Origin: Wenyingzhuangia aestuarii
GTDB lineage: Bacteria > Bacteroidota > Bacteroidia > Flavobacteriales > Flavobacteriaceae
Assembly (NCBI RefSeq): GCF_011927765.1
Contig: NZ_JAATJG010000008.1
Coordinates: forward strand, 1 to 64,000
Direction: 5' to 3'
DNA length: 64,000 bases
A model generated the notes under the pieces. It worked only from the letters and a program-made list of their open reading frames with translations, ran no database searches and was not told the origin of the DNA. A program made the translations under genes and the position numbers. Of the stretch, positions 8,052-17,012 are shown in pieces (the stretch's first letter is position 1; each line of letters begins with the position of its first letter).

Positions 8052-9005
8052 TTATTTAAAGAAAGAATCTACAAATTCAAATTTATTGAATACTTGTAAA
8101 TCATCTATTCCCTCACCAACACCAATATATTTTACTGGTATTTTAAACTGATCAGAAATACCTATTACCACCCCACCTTTAGCAGTACCATCTAATTTGG
8201 TAACAGCTAAGCTAGTAACCTCTGTTGCTAAGGTGAATTGTTTGGCTTGCTCAAATGCATTCTGCCCTGTAGAACCATCTAAAACTAATAATACATCATG
8301 CGGAGCATCTGGCACCACTTTTTGCATTACTCTTTTAATTTTAGTTAACTCATTCATTAAGTTTACTTTGTTATGTAATCTACCTGCAGTATCTACAATA
8401 ACAACATCTGCATTTTTAGAAACTGCAGATTTTAAAGTATCAAAAGCTACCGAAGCAGGATCAGATCCCATATCTTGACGAACAATAGGAACATCTACTC
8501 TATCTGCCCAAACCTGTAATTGATCTATAGCTGCAGCTCTAAACGTATCTGCTGCTCCTAAAACCACACTTAACCCTTGTTTTTTAAATTGAGCTGCCAA
8601 TTTACCTATGGTGGTAGTTTTACCTACTCCATTTACACCAACAACCATTAATACGTAAGGCTTTTTGTCTTTAGGAATTACAAACTCCGTTGCATCTTCA
8701 TCATTCGTTTCTGATAATAAACCTGCAATTTCTTCTCGTAATATTTTGTTTAGTTCATCTGTACCTAAGTACTTATCACGATCAACTCTTTCTTCTATTC
8801 GATCAATAATTTTTAAAGTTGTATTTACTCCTACATCAGAAGCAATTAACACTTCTTCTAAGTCATCTAATACATCTGCATCTACCTTAGACCTTCCTGC
8901 AACAGCTTTGGAAAGCTTTGACAAAAATGAGGTTTTAGATTTTTCTAAACCTTTATCTAAAGTTTCTTTCTTTTCAGAAGAAAATATTTTTTTAAAAAAA
9001 CTCAT
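8052..9005 (-). CDS. ftsY: Signal recognition particle receptor FtsY
   Basis: A 317-residue SRP receptor GTPase that docks SRP-ribosome complexes at the inner membrane. Short basic N-terminus without the long acidic A domain of E. coli, then the helical N domain (about 20-95) and G domain: G1 GVNGVGKTTTIGKLA, DTFRAAA, G3 DTAGRLHN, G4 TKLDGTAKGG and C-terminal GVGEGIDDL. Length is usual for Bacteroidota. It lies after the ribosomal-protein genes rpmB and rpmG and the DUF4295 gene, but a hairpin terminator at 9056-9090 sits between them, so expression may be only partly shared. Confidence 0.96.
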   Translation of the reverse strand: MSFFKKIFSSEKKETLDKGLEKSKTSFLSKLSKAVAGRSKVDADVLDDLEEVLIASDVGVNTTLKIIDRIEERVDRDKYLGTDELNKILREEIAGLLSETNDEDATEFVIPKDKKPYVLMVVGVNGVGKTTTIGKLAAQFKKQGLSVVLGAADTFRAAAIDQLQVWADRVDVPIVRQDMGSDPASVAFDTLKSAVSKNADVVIVDTAGRLHNKVNLMNELTKIKRVMQKVVPDAPHDVLLVLDGSTGQNAFEQAKQFTLATEVTSLAVTKLDGTAKGGVVIGISDQFKIPVKYIGVGEGIDDLQVFNKFEFVDSFFK

Positions 9006-9055
9006 AATTTAACTATTTACCTGTGTTCTTGTTATTTAACAAGAAAGCGTTAAAA

Positions 9056-9090
9056 TACAAAAAAAGCTACTTTCGATAATGAAAGTAGCC
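9056..9090 (-). terminator. Terminator after the DUF4295 gene
   Basis: Minus-strand hairpin GGCTACTTTC-ATTATC-GAAAGTAGC with 9-bp arms, followed by a T tract. It lies between DUF4295 (ends 9117) and ftsY (starts 9005) and probably attenuates read-through from the rpmB operon. Confidence 0.8.
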
Positions 9091-9116
9091 TTTGTATTGT
9101 CAAATTTTACAAAAAA

Positions 9117-9269
9117 TTATTTTTTTGCAAAAAAGTCTTTTACTTGTGTAGGGTCCATGATAGCTTCAACAAAAGTATAAGCTCCTGATTTTGGAGACTT
9201 TACCATTTTGATAGCTTTAGACAATCTCTTAGAACCTGTCTGTAACGATGCTACTGATTTCTTTGCCAT
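9117..9269 (-). CDS. DUF4295 family small basic protein
   Basis: A 50-residue reading frame beginning MAKKSVASLQTGSKRLSKAI and ending KDFFAKK. Size, strong basic character and position just after rpmB and rpmG match DUF4295, a Bacteroidota-specific small protein found next to these ribosomal genes. The constant linkage suggests a ribosome-associated role, but none is established as far as I know. It starts nine bases after the rpmG stop codon and is followed by a terminator. Confidence 0.88.
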   Translation of the reverse strand: MAKKSVASLQTGSKRLSKAIKMVKSPKSGAYTFVEAIMDPTQVKDFFAKK

Positions 9270-9278
9270 ATCCTATAA

Positions 9279-9461
9279 TTATTTAATTTCTTTATGAACA
9301 GTCATTTTCTTCAAGATTGGATTAAATTTCTTAATCTCTAATCTATCTGGAGTATTCTTTTTGTTTTTAGTTGTAATGTATCTTGAAGTTCCTGGTTGAC
9401 CAGAAGCTTTGTGCTCAGTACACTCTAAAATAACCTGTACTCTGTTTCCTTTTTTTGCCAT
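9279..9461 (-). CDS. rpmG: 50S ribosomal protein L33
   Basis: A 60-residue bL33 with the family hallmarks [31 protein letters not shown] in its middle, and the ending KMTVHKEIK. It keeps one cysteine only, so it is the zinc-free (C-minus) form, since the paired CxxC motifs of the zinc form are missing. It belongs to the large-subunit E-site region. It lies 28 bases after rpmB and nine bases before DUF4295. Confidence 0.96.
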   Translation of the reverse strand: MAKKGNRVQVILECTEHKASGQPGTSRYITTKNKKNTPDRLEIKKFNPILKKMTVHKEIK

Positions 9462-9489
9462 CTCTATATATCTTTTTACTAAGAAAAAA

Positions 9490-9729
9490 TTATTTAACTA
9501 AAAATCCTTTTTCCTTTGCTTCTTTAATTACAGCAGAAATACCTTTTTTATTGATATTCTTTAACGCAGCAGTAGATACTTTTAAAGTAACCCACTTATC
9601 CTCTTCAGGGATATAAAAACGCTTTGTAATTAGGTTAGCGTTGAATTTTCTTTTTGTTCTATTTAAAGCGTGAGAAACATTATTCCCAACCATAGCTTTC
9701 TTACCAGTAAGTTCACAAACTTTTGACAT
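9490..9729 (-). CDS. rpmB: 50S ribosomal protein L28
   Basis: A 79-residue bL28 starting [20 protein letters not shown] with the conserved [10 protein letters not shown] segment. The zinc cysteine pairs of some homologues are not present apart from Cys5. It is the first gene of the rpmB, rpmG, DUF4295 operon; a TAAATTTG promoter element is at 9765-9772, giving a short leader. Confidence 0.97.
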   Translation of the reverse strand: MSKVCELTGKKAMVGNNVSHALNRTKRKFNANLITKRFYIPEEDKWVTLKVSTAALKNINKKGISAVIKEAKEKGFLVK

Positions 9730-9764
9730 CTCGTATCAGTTTTAATTTAATTCTAAACGGAGTG

Positions 9765-9772
9765 CAAATTTA
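9765..9772 (-). promoter_or_regulatory. rpmB minus-7 promoter element
   Basis: Minus strand TAAATTTG followed by CACTCCG, 36 bases before the rpmB ATG. A TTG lies about 16 bases further upstream, consistent with the flavobacterial minus-33 element. Confidence 0.6.
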
Positions 9773-9802
9773 ACAACAATTAATGGTACAAACAAAATTA
9801 AT

Positions 9803-11047
9803 TTAGTGATTTTTTAATATTTCTTTACTTAACATTTCAAAAGCCTTGTTTTTAGCCTGTTCTATGACCTTTTCTCTAGGCTGACCAAAGTTAAATTTTT
9901 CTACAATTACTTGATTTTCTGTTGCAATTGCAATAAAAACAATACCAACATCTTCTTTTGTATCGTCAGAAGTAGGACCAGCGTTTCCTGTAGTCGAAAT
10001 AGCATAGGTTGCTCCCGTAACACGTTGAATTCCTAAAACCATTTGTTTAGCCACTTCTGCGGATACTACAGAGTATTTTTGAATCACCTCAGCAGCCACT
10101 CCTAATAAATTTTGTTTTAAAGCAACATTATAAGCTACAACCCCTCCTAAAAAGAATGCTGACACTCCACTTTGAATAGTAATTTCATGGGCTATTTTTC
10201 CTCCTGTACAACTTTCGGCAACGGCTAAAGTTTGTTTATTTGCTATTAGTGCATCTTTTATAAAATTTATATAGTCTACATCTCCCACCATAAAACTATA
10301 GCCTTTAAAAACCTCAGCAATCTTAGCTCCTTCTTCTAAAAGAATCTTTTCTAAAATGCTTTTATTAGAGTGTACACCTGTTAATCGCAGTCTTAAACGT
10401 CCTGGTGCGGGTAAATAAGCTAATTTGATAAACTCAGGGATTTGATTTTCAAATTCCTCTAGCATTTCGGCAGCAGTGCTTTCACCTACTCCATACAACA
10501 CATAAGTTTGATAAGCTTGAGAAGGAAACCCTCCTATTTTTGTCAGCCTTGGCAATACTTCATTCTCCACTAACCCTTTCATTTCAAAAGGAACACCTGG
10601 TAAGCTAATTACTATTTTTTCTTTTTTCTGAAACCACATTCCTGCAGCTGTTCCAATTGGGTTGGGTAAAATAGTCGCTTCTTTTGGCAACATGGCTTGT
10701 GCTTTGTTTAATTCTCCAAAAGGAATTCCTCGCTTTTTAAACATTGCTTGCACTTGAGCCAATACTGTTTTATTCAAAACCAGTTCATCACCAAAATATT
10801 CGGTAAGTGTGTATTTTGTAATATCGTCTTTGGTAGGCCCTAAACCTCCCGTTACAATAATTAAATCTGCAACAGAAACTGCATGGTCTATTCCGCTAAC
10901 AATAGCTTGTTTGGTGTCTGATATGGAAACCGTTTCTACCAACTCCACTCCCAAGGCATGTAACTTATTTGCAATCCACTGTGTATTGGTGTCTAAAACT
11001 TGTCCTATTAAAATTTCATCGCCAATGGTTATTATACTCGCTTTCAT
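9803..11047 (-). CDS. cinA: CinA family nicotinamide-nucleotide amidase / ADP-ribose pyrophosphatase-like protein
   Basis: A 414-residue two-domain protein. Residues 1-170 form the MoeA/MogA-like molybdopterin-binding fold (ASIITIGDEILIGQVLDTN, TGGLGPTKDD, SLPGVPFEMK). Residues about 255-414 form the CinA C-terminal domain (LAVAESCTGGKIAHEIT, STTGNAGPTSD), which in characterised members is nicotinamide-mononucleotide deamidase for NAD recycling. Both domains are complete and the length is typical. The upstream FAH-family gene is separated by a terminator at 11056-11083, so cinA likely has its own promoter. Confidence 0.94.
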   Translation of the reverse strand: MKASIITIGDEILIGQVLDTNTQWIANKLHALGVELVETVSISDTKQAIVSGIDHAVSVADLIIVTGGLGPTKDDITKYTLTEYFGDELVLNKTVLAQVQAMFKKRGIPFGELNKAQAMLPKEATILPNPIGTAAGMWFQKKEKIVISLPGVPFEMKGLVENEVLPRLTKIGGFPSQAYQTYVLYGVGESTAAEMLEEFENQIPEFIKLAYLPAPGRLRLRLTGVHSNKSILEKILLEEGAKIAEVFKGYSFMVGDVDYINFIKDALIANKQTLAVAESCTGGKIAHEITIQSGVSAFFLGGVVAYNVALKQNLLGVAAEVIQKYSVVSAEVAKQMVLGIQRVTGATYAISTTGNAGPTSDDTKEDVGIVFIAIATENQVIVEKFNFGQPREKVIEQAKNKAFEMLSKEILKNH

Positions 11048-11055
11048 ATTTTCTA

Positions 11056-11083
11056 TACAAAAACAGAGGCCTTAGCCTCTGTA
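11056..11083 (-). terminator. Terminator after the FAH-family gene
   Basis: Minus-strand hairpin CAGAGGC-TAAG-GCCTCTG followed by TTTTTG, directly after the stop codon at 11086. Confidence 0.85.
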
Positions 11084-11085
11084 TG

Positions 11086-11703
11086 TTATCTTACTTTAAT
11101 ATCTATTAACTTTTCATTTTCCAGATAGCCTTTTAAGGTATCTCCTTTTGTTACTGGGCCTACACCACACGGAGTTCCTGTAAAAATAATATCTCCTTTT
11201 TTTAAGGTATAAATGGTAGAAATGTAAGCTATAATTTCATCGATCTTAAAAATCATGTCCGATGTATTTCCTACTTGGACTTGCTCATCATTTTTTTCTA
11301 ACTTAAAATTGATATTGTTTAAATCTGCAAATTGTTCCTTAGCAATAAAAGATTCTCCAATTACTGCACTTCCATCAAATCCTTTGGCTTTTTCCCAAGG
11401 TTGCCCTTTAGCTTTTAAATCTAACTGAACATCGCGAGCGGTAAAATCTATTCCTAAACCAATTTCATCATAGTACTTATGAGCAAATCGTTCTCCAATG
11501 TGCTTTCCTACTTTATTAATTTTTACCAAAACTTCTATTTCATATTCTACTCTGTTAGAAAAAACAGGAATTACAAATGGATTTTTTTTAGGTAAAACCG
11601 CTGAATCTGGCTTTAAGAAAACTACAGGTTCTGTTGGAATAAAGTCTCTATCAAACTCTTTGATATGCTCCACATAATTCATTCCTATACAAATGATTTT
11701 CAT
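11086..11703 (-). CDS. Fumarylacetoacetate hydrolase (FAH) family protein
   Basis: A 205-residue single-domain FAH enzyme. Visible are the N-terminal IICIGMNYVEHIKE, the metal-binding acidic residues in VEYEIEVLVKINK, GIDFTARDVQ, and TGTPCGVGPV at the end. Short members act as acylpyruvases, oxaloacetate decarboxylases or fumarylpyruvate hydrolases in the cytosol; the sequence alone does not decide which. It lies 32 bases after purU on the same strand, with no functional link I can defend. Confidence 0.85.
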   Translation of the reverse strand: MKIICIGMNYVEHIKEFDRDFIPTEPVVFLKPDSAVLPKKNPFVIPVFSNRVEYEIEVLVKINKVGKHIGERFAHKYYDEIGLGIDFTARDVQLDLKAKGQPWEKAKGFDGSAVIGESFIAKEQFADLNNINFKLEKNDEQVQVGNTSDMIFKIDEIIAYISTIYTLKKGDIIFTGTPCGVGPVTKGDTLKGYLENEKLIDIKVR

Positions 11704-11735
11704 ATGCTTTTAATTTTTATTAGATCACCTAATTA

Positions 11736-12608
11736 CTACTCTCCCGTTTCTGGAAAAACAATCGCCTTATTATTGTCTACAATAATCTGATTGTTTAAAT
11801 GAGATTTTACTGCTCTTGCCAACACCATTGTTTCAATATCTGCTCCAATAGCTTTTAATGTTGATGGTGTACTTTCATGCGTAACACGTTCTACATCTTG
11901 CTCTATAATAGGCCCCTCATCTAAATCTTGTGTAGCATAATGCGCTGTTGCACCAATTAACTTTACCCCTCTATCATATGCCCTCATATAAGGATTTGCT
12001 CCTTGAAAAGCGGGTAAAAATGAATGGTGAATGTTGATGATTTTATTTGGATAATGATTGATAAAATCATTTGATAAAATTTGCATATAACGAGCCATGA
12101 TAATTAAATCAATGTTGTTAGAATCAAACAAATCAATCAATTGTTGTTCTTGTTCTTTTTTAGTATCCTTAGTTACCGGTAAATGATAAAAAGGAATTCC
12201 AAACATATCGGCAATAGGCTTTAGCTTGGTATGGTTACTTACCACCATTTTTACATCGCAATGTAATTTATTTTCTTTGTTACGTTGCAGCAAATCGTAT
12301 AAGTTGTGTGTGGTATGAGACACCATAATAGCCACTCTTTGCTTTATAATTCCGTAATCTACACTCCAAACAATTGCATCGGCTTCTGCCAAACGAGCAA
12401 AACGTTCTTCTAATTGTTCTTTACTAATAATTACAGAATCATCAGACTCTATACGCAAACGCATAAAAAACATTCCATCAATAGAATTGGTGTACTGTTG
12501 TGCGCTTACCAAATTAAATCCTTCTTGATAAAAGAAGTGTGTTAATTTAGCTACAATTCCCTTTTGATCGGGACACTTTATTAAAAAAGTTATGATTTGT
12601 GGTTTCAT
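11736..12608 (-). CDS. purU: Formyltetrahydrofolate deformylase
   Basis: A 290-residue PurU: N-terminal ACT domain (residues 5-80, FLIKCPDQKGIVAKLTHFF) and C-terminal formyltransferase-like hydrolase domain with MARYMQILS, the catalytic NIHHSFLPAFQGANPY and GATAHYATQDLDEGPII. It hydrolyses 10-formyl-THF to formate and THF, balancing one-carbon pools and supplying formate for PurT. The Asn-His-Asp triad is present. Length matches the family. Confidence 0.95.
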   Translation of the reverse strand: MKPQIITFLIKCPDQKGIVAKLTHFFYQEGFNLVSAQQYTNSIDGMFFMRLRIESDDSVIISKEQLEERFARLAEADAIVWSVDYGIIKQRVAIMVSHTTHNLYDLLQRNKENKLHCDVKMVVSNHTKLKPIADMFGIPFYHLPVTKDTKKEQEQQLIDLFDSNNIDLIIMARYMQILSNDFINHYPNKIINIHHSFLPAFQGANPYMRAYDRGVKLIGATAHYATQDLDEGPIIEQDVERVTHESTPSTLKAIGADIETMVLARAVKSHLNNQIIVDNNKAIVFPETGE

Positions 12609-12693
12609 TTATTTTTAGTTGGTGGTTCTTAGTTAGTGGCTGTCGGTTAACGGTCATATTTCCATCAACAAACGACTACAAACCATAAACTAT

Positions 12694-13533
12694 TTATACT
12701 ATGTATTTTTTATCAAAATTTGGTTTACGTTTTTCTAAGAAAGCATTTCTACCTTCTTTAGCTTCGTCTGTCATATAAGCCAAACGTGTTGCTTCTCCTG
12801 CAAACACTTGCTGTCCTACCATTCCATCATCGGTTAAGTTCATGGCAAACTTTAACATTCTAATAGACAAAGGTGATTTTCCTAAAACTTCTTGAGCCCA
12901 CTCGTAAGCAGTATCTTCTAACTCTGCATGAGGAACCACCTTGTTTACCATTCCCATTTCAAAAGCTTCTTGAGCAGAATAGTTTCTACCTAAAAAGAAA
13001 ATTTCTCTGGCTTTTTTCTGTCCTACCATTTTAGCTAAATAAGCAGATCCGTAACCACCATCAAAACTAGTGACATCAGCATCTGTTTGTTTAAAAACAG
13101 CGTGTTCTTCGCTTGCCAAAGTCATATCACAAACTACATGCAAACTATGTCCACCACCTACTGCCCATCCTGGAACTACAGCAATAACTACCTTAGGCAT
13201 AAAACGAATTAAACGCTGTACTTCTAATATATTTAAACGGTGTGCACCATCTTCTCCAACATATCCTTGGTGTCCTCTTGCTTTTTGATCTCCTCCTGAA
13301 CAGAAAGAATATACTCCGTCTTTGGTAGATGGACCTTCTGCAGACAATAACACCACTCCAATATTTTCATCCTCTTGTGCATCGTAAAAAGCATCGTACA
13401 ATTCCGATGTTGTTTTAGGTCTAAAAGCATTTCTTACGTTTGGTCTGTTAAACGCAATTCTTGCAACTCCATCACATTTTTTATAGGTAATATCTTCGTA
13501 TTCCTTAATTGTTTTCCAATTGATTGTTGACAT
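12694..13533 (-). CDS. menB: 1,4-dihydroxy-2-naphthoyl-CoA synthase
   Basis: A 279-residue crotonase-fold enzyme of menaquinone synthesis that closes the naphthoquinone ring of o-succinylbenzoyl-CoA. MenB hallmarks: AFRPKT near residue 40, SGGDQKARG, GWAVGGGHSLH (oxyanion hole), TDADVTSFDGGYGSAYLA and the C-terminal EGRNAFLEKRKPNF. menD lies 3.5 kb away (17013-18695), separated by unrelated genes, so the pathway is loosely clustered. Menaquinone also serves the quinone-dependent Mqo encoded at 23636. Confidence 0.96.
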   Translation of the reverse strand: MSTINWKTIKEYEDITYKKCDGVARIAFNRPNVRNAFRPKTTSELYDAFYDAQEDENIGVVLLSAEGPSTKDGVYSFCSGGDQKARGHQGYVGEDGAHRLNILEVQRLIRFMPKVVIAVVPGWAVGGGHSLHVVCDMTLASEEHAVFKQTDADVTSFDGGYGSAYLAKMVGQKKAREIFFLGRNYSAQEAFEMGMVNKVVPHAELEDTAYEWAQEVLGKSPLSIRMLKFAMNLTDDGMVGQQVFAGEATRLAYMTDEAKEGRNAFLEKRKPNFDKKYIV

Positions 13534-13680
13534 GCGGATCTATTTCTTTTTTGTTTTTAATAACAGTGGGTAAAGTTATCATTTTAATTTTATTTCAATC
13601 TGTGTTTTCATCAATCTACACAGCAAACAGAAATTCATCTTAAACCTTTGATTATTAATTATTTTACCAACAAAAAACAG

Positions 13681-13688
13681 TAACTTTG
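13681..13688 (+). promoter_or_regulatory. Minus-7 promoter element for the U32 peptidase gene
   Basis: TAACTTTG on the plus strand, a TAnnTTTG match, leaving a leader of about 105 bases before the ATG at 13801. I see no recognisable riboswitch in the leader. The gap 13534-13800 otherwise holds nothing I can identify. Confidence 0.5.
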
Positions 13689-13800
13689 CAATCCCCAATT
13701 TTTAAAACGACTAATACTTTTAGCGTAATCCTTTGATAAAAAGCATTTTATCAACAAGTAATAAGCATACAAAGGAAGCCGTTAAAAATGGACACTATTT

Positions 13801-15669
13801 ATGAAAAAAAAGGTTGAAATTTTAGCACCTGCCAAAAACCTAGTTCAAGGTATGGCAGCCATTAATGCAGGAGCAGATGCTGTATATATTGGAGCTCCAC
13901 AGTTTGGAGCACGAACAAACGCAAACAACTCGGTAGATGATATTGCCGAAATGGTAAGATATGCTCACTTATTTAAAGCGCAAGTTTTTGTAGTGATTAA
14001 CACCATATTATATGACAATGAGTTAGATACTTGTCAAAAATTAATTCACGAATTATACCATATAGGAGTAGATGCCTTAATTGTACAAGACATGGCCATT
14101 TTTGAAATGGACTTGCCTCCTATTGTAATTCACGCAAGTACACAAGCCAACAATAGAGATCCTAAACAAGTAGATTTTTTGCAAAAAGCAGGGATGAAAC
14201 GTGTGGTTTTGGCCAGAGAATTAAACTTGGATCAGATTAAAGAAATTAATGAAGCCTGTGATGTGGAGTTAGAGTTTTTTGTTTCTGGAGCGTTGTGTGT
14301 TTCTTTTAGTGGAAATTGCTACATGAGTGTTGCTGGTGGAGAACGTAGTGCCAACAGAGGTTCTTGCGCACAAAACTGTAGATTACCCTACAAACTTACC
14401 GATGGAAATAATGATACTTTAATAGAAAGCAGTCATTTATTATCTATTAAAGATTTAGACTTAAGCGATCAATTACCTCAAATGATTGAAGCAGGAATTA
14501 TGTCTTTTAAAATTGAAGGTCGTTTAAAAGACGTGGTTTATGTAAAAAACAACGTGTCTTATTTAAGAAAACGCTTAGATGATTATTTAAACGGTGACGG
14601 TAAAGAGAACTTTAAAAAAGCTTCATCAGGTAGAACATTCTACACCTTTGATGCTGAAATGGGAAGAAGTTTTAACCGTGGGTATACCGATTATTTTGTA
14701 AACAAACGTTTCAAAAAAATTGGTTCGTGGGAAAGTCCAAAATCTAAAGGACAGATTATAGGAAAGGTTTTAGAAATTAAAAACGGAAAGTATTTAATTG
14801 AAAATGCTGACAAATTAAATAATGGTGATGGTCTTTACTTTATAAACGAAAATAACGAAGCCGATGGAGTACAAGTAAACACTGTAGACAACGGATGGAT
14901 TACTCCTAACAACTTTAAAAACATTGCTATTGGAACTTTAATATCTAGAAACTCTGATGCCAATTTTAACAAACAAGTTGAAAAAGACAATAGTGCTATT
15001 AGAAAAATTGGAGTAGAATTAAAATTTGAAGAGACTCAATACGGTTTTCAATTAACAGCTACTGATGAAGATGGACACACTAGTACAGAAGGATTTAAAG
15101 TAACTAAGGAATTAGCTAAAAAAGAAGGTTTCTTAAAAGACAATTTAGAAAAGAATCTAATAAAAACAGGTAACACTCCTTTTATTGTAGATGATGTTAC
15201 TATTGAATTAGAAGACAATTGGTTTGTGCCTATTTCTAAAATTAATGAGATTAGAAGAACTGTTTTAGAAAATCTAATCGATATTAGAATTGAAGAATAC
15301 GATAGAGATGAACAGCCTATTGTAAAAACAGATCATCCTTATCCTGAAAAAACATTAGACTTTACCTACAATGTTTCTAATAAATTGGCCAGACAATTTT
15401 ACAAAAGACACGGTGTAGAAGAAATTGAAAAAGCTTTTGAATTACAATGGGAACCTGGAAAGGCCAGAGTAATGACAACTAAATACTGTGTAAAGTACGA
15501 ATTAGGTAAATGTGCTAGATTCCAACGTGAAACCATGGGAGAAAAATTAAAAGAACCCTTAACCCTTACACACGGAGAAAACGAATACAAACTAAAGTTT
15601 AATTGCAAACCCTGTGAAATGGAAATTTGGGAAAAAGATGCAGAACTAGAGTTTGAAGAAGAGATGTAA
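13801..15669 (+). CDS. U32 family peptidase-like protein (YegQ/TrhP/RlhA group)
   Basis: A 622-residue U32 protein. N-terminal TIM-barrel-like domain (EILAPAKNLVQGMAAINAGADAVYIG), the U32 signature EFFVSGALCVSFSGNCYMS near 155-175 with cysteines also in NRGSCAQNCRLPY, and a C-terminal extension with four further cysteines (KYCVKYELGKCARF, FNCKPCEM) that may hold a cluster. Members YegQ/TrhP and RlhA hydroxylate tRNA or 23S rRNA using prephenate-derived chemistry, so an RNA-hydroxylation role is more likely than proteolysis; the exact target is uncertain. A strong terminator follows the stop codon. Confidence 0.88.
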   Translation: MKKKVEILAPAKNLVQGMAAINAGADAVYIGAPQFGARTNANNSVDDIAEMVRYAHLFKAQVFVVINTILYDNELDTCQKLIHELYHIGVDALIVQDMAIFEMDLPPIVIHASTQANNRDPKQVDFLQKAGMKRVVLARELNLDQIKEINEACDVELEFFVSGALCVSFSGNCYMSVAGGERSANRGSCAQNCRLPYKLTDGNNDTLIESSHLLSIKDLDLSDQLPQMIEAGIMSFKIEGRLKDVVYVKNNVSYLRKRLDDYLNGDGKENFKKASSGRTFYTFDAEMGRSFNRGYTDYFVNKRFKKIGSWESPKSKGQIIGKVLEIKNGKYLIENADKLNNGDGLYFINENNEADGVQVNTVDNGWITPNNFKNIAIGTLISRNSDANFNKQVEKDNSAIRKIGVELKFEETQYGFQLTATDEDGHTSTEGFKVTKELAKKEGFLKDNLEKNLIKTGNTPFIVDDVTIELEDNWFVPISKINEIRRTVLENLIDIRIEEYDRDEQPIVKTDHPYPEKTLDFTYNVSNKLARQFYKRHGVEEIEKAFELQWEPGKARVMTTKYCVKYELGKCARFQRETMGEKLKEPLTLTHGENEYKLKFNCKPCEMEIWEKDAELEFEEEM

Positions 15670-15671
15670 AC

Positions 15672-15698
15672 AAAAAGCAGCCAATTGGCTGCTTTTTT
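15672..15698 (+). terminator. Terminator after the U32 gene
   Basis: AAAAAGCAGCC-AATT-GGCTGCTTTTTT, an 11-bp hairpin with T tract three bases after the stop codon. Confidence 0.9.
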
Positions 15699-15852
15699 AC
15701 TTTAAACAAGTAGCTTAACAATTTAACAACAACATACTTTATTTATTTTTCCTTAACTTTAGAAAGCTATGAAAAAAAGATACTTAAACTAAAACCATTA
15801 ACTATCCCCCTTTTTTTATAACAAATTGTAAAACAAAAAAACATAAATCCCC

Positions 15853-15864
15853 AATAGGGCTATT
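15853..15864. promoter_or_regulatory. Palindrome upstream of the small membrane protein
   Basis: AATAGGGCTATT, 50 bases before the ATG at 15915, flanked by CCCC on the left and CCTAT on the right. It could be an operator; I have no other support. The surrounding gap 15699-15914 contains nothing else I recognise. Confidence 0.25.
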
Positions 15865-15914
15865 CCTATAAAATCAAATTATGTGTTTAACAAATTGCTT
15901 AAAAACTGAAAAAA

Positions 15915-16541
15915 ATGTTATTAAAAATCCAACTCTATGTACTGTCGTTGTGGCTGCTATTCTTACTGTTATTCGTTAATAAAATAAATATCCCCGTTTA
16001 TTTTGAAAAAGAAAGCACTAATGGAATTAAAGAACTTATTATTTCTAATGCCATTCCTATTATTTGCTTAATTTTTATATTCTCTGGTTTCTTATTCTAC
16101 TATAAGTTTAAATATATTATAGAAGATGGAGTTACCAAACCAGAACAAATTACAGAAGTAGAAGACCACAATTGGGAACACCTTACTTTTTTAGTTACCT
16201 ATGTTGTTCCTTTGTTAAGTTTTGATTTAGATTTTGATTTATCTAAAGAGAGAAATGGATTAATGTTTATTTTAATCTTATTTATTATTGGAGTTATTTA
16301 TGTAAAAACCAATATTTATTACACCAACCCAACCTTGGCTTTACTAGGTTATCATATTTACAAAGTAAGTACCCAAAACAAAAGACATGTAATTTTAATT
16401 ACTAAAGACTCTATTAGTAAAGAAGATTTTATAGAATCTAAACATATTAGTGATAATGTTTTCTTTGCCATAAAATCCAACAACAAACACACAGTTTCTA
16501 CAAATAACCTCAGCAATTTAGTTAACACAAAACTCACTTAA
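15915..16541 (+). CDS. Four-helix membrane protein, possibly KwaA-like
   Basis: A 208-residue protein with four hydrophobic segments (about 2-27, 38-66, 90-106, 112-130) and a soluble C-terminal tail of about 70 residues. The tail starts with NPTLALLGYHIYKV, then a short beta-rich stretch (RHVILITKDSISKEDFIE). The size, four helices and this NP-LALLGY tail resemble, from memory, membrane proteins annotated as KwaA of the Kiwa anti-phage system. No kwaB (DUF4868) partner is adjacent: the neighbours are an upstream U32 gene behind a terminator and a convergent S1-domain gene. I therefore treat it as an orphan membrane protein of unknown function. Confidence 0.6.
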   Translation: MLLKIQLYVLSLWLLFLLLFVNKINIPVYFEKESTNGIKELIISNAIPIICLIFIFSGFLFYYKFKYIIEDGVTKPEQITEVEDHNWEHLTFLVTYVVPLLSFDLDFDLSKERNGLMFILILFIIGVIYVKTNIYYTNPTLALLGYHIYKVSTQNKRHVILITKDSISKEDFIESKHISDNVFFAIKSNNKHTVSTNNLSNLVNTKLT

Positions 16542-16547
16542 AACCAT

Positions 16548-16579
16548 AAAAAAAGGAAGCCAAATGGCTTCCTTTTTTT
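16548..16579. terminator. Bidirectional terminator
   Basis: AAAAAAAGGAAGCC-AAAT-GGCTTCC followed by Ts. It separates the convergent membrane-protein gene and the S1-domain gene, whose stop codon lies at its right border (16578). Confidence 0.9.
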
Positions 16580-17009
16580 ATTCCTGAATATGTTCTAATA
16601 ATTTTATTCCGTTTTCTTCTAACGTAATAACTTTGTTTTTATACAAACCTCCTATTGCATTTTTAAATGCTTTTTTACTCATTCCCAATTCATACTTAAT
16701 TGTATCTGGTTCCGATTTATCTGTTATTGGTAAAAATCCGTTATGAGCTTTTAAAGCCGTTAATATTTGTACCTGAAACTTTGTAATACTATTTCTAAAA
16801 CCAATAGGTTGTAAACTAATATCTAGTTTACCATCTTCTCTAACTTTTTTAACATACCCTTTTAAACGCTGTCCTTCTTCTACTCTTTGGTATACTTCGT
16901 TTGCATACAGCATTCCTTCACAAACCTCATCTACTAATACAGTAATTCCTAACTTAGAAAAACTACCTATAACAACTTGTACTTGTTGTCCTTCTTTAAA
17001 ATCTTCCAT
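16578..17009 (-). CDS. S1-domain protein, short CvfB-like
   Basis: A 143-residue protein with an S1 OB-fold (residues 5-70, including EGMLYANEVY and GYVKKVREDGKLDISLQPIG) and a C-terminal winged-helix-like part (about 80-140, KYELGMSKKAFKNAIGGLYK). This is the order of the C-terminal half of CvfB/YitL proteins, which are normally near 280 residues with additional N-terminal S1 domains. The first half is missing, and the gene begins cleanly three bases after menD, so it looks like a compact family member rather than a fragment. RNA binding is expected; target unknown. Confidence 0.78.
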   Translation of the reverse strand: MEDFKEGQQVQVVIGSFSKLGITVLVDEVCEGMLYANEVYQRVEEGQRLKGYVKKVREDGKLDISLQPIGFRNSITKFQVQILTALKAHNGFLPITDKSEPDTIKYELGMSKKAFKNAIGGLYKNKVITLEENGIKLLEHIQE

Positions 17010-17012
17010 AAT

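Noticed and set aside
15915-16541. A complete Kiwa defence system.
   Set aside because: No DUF4868 (KwaB) gene occurs next to it or anywhere in the window.
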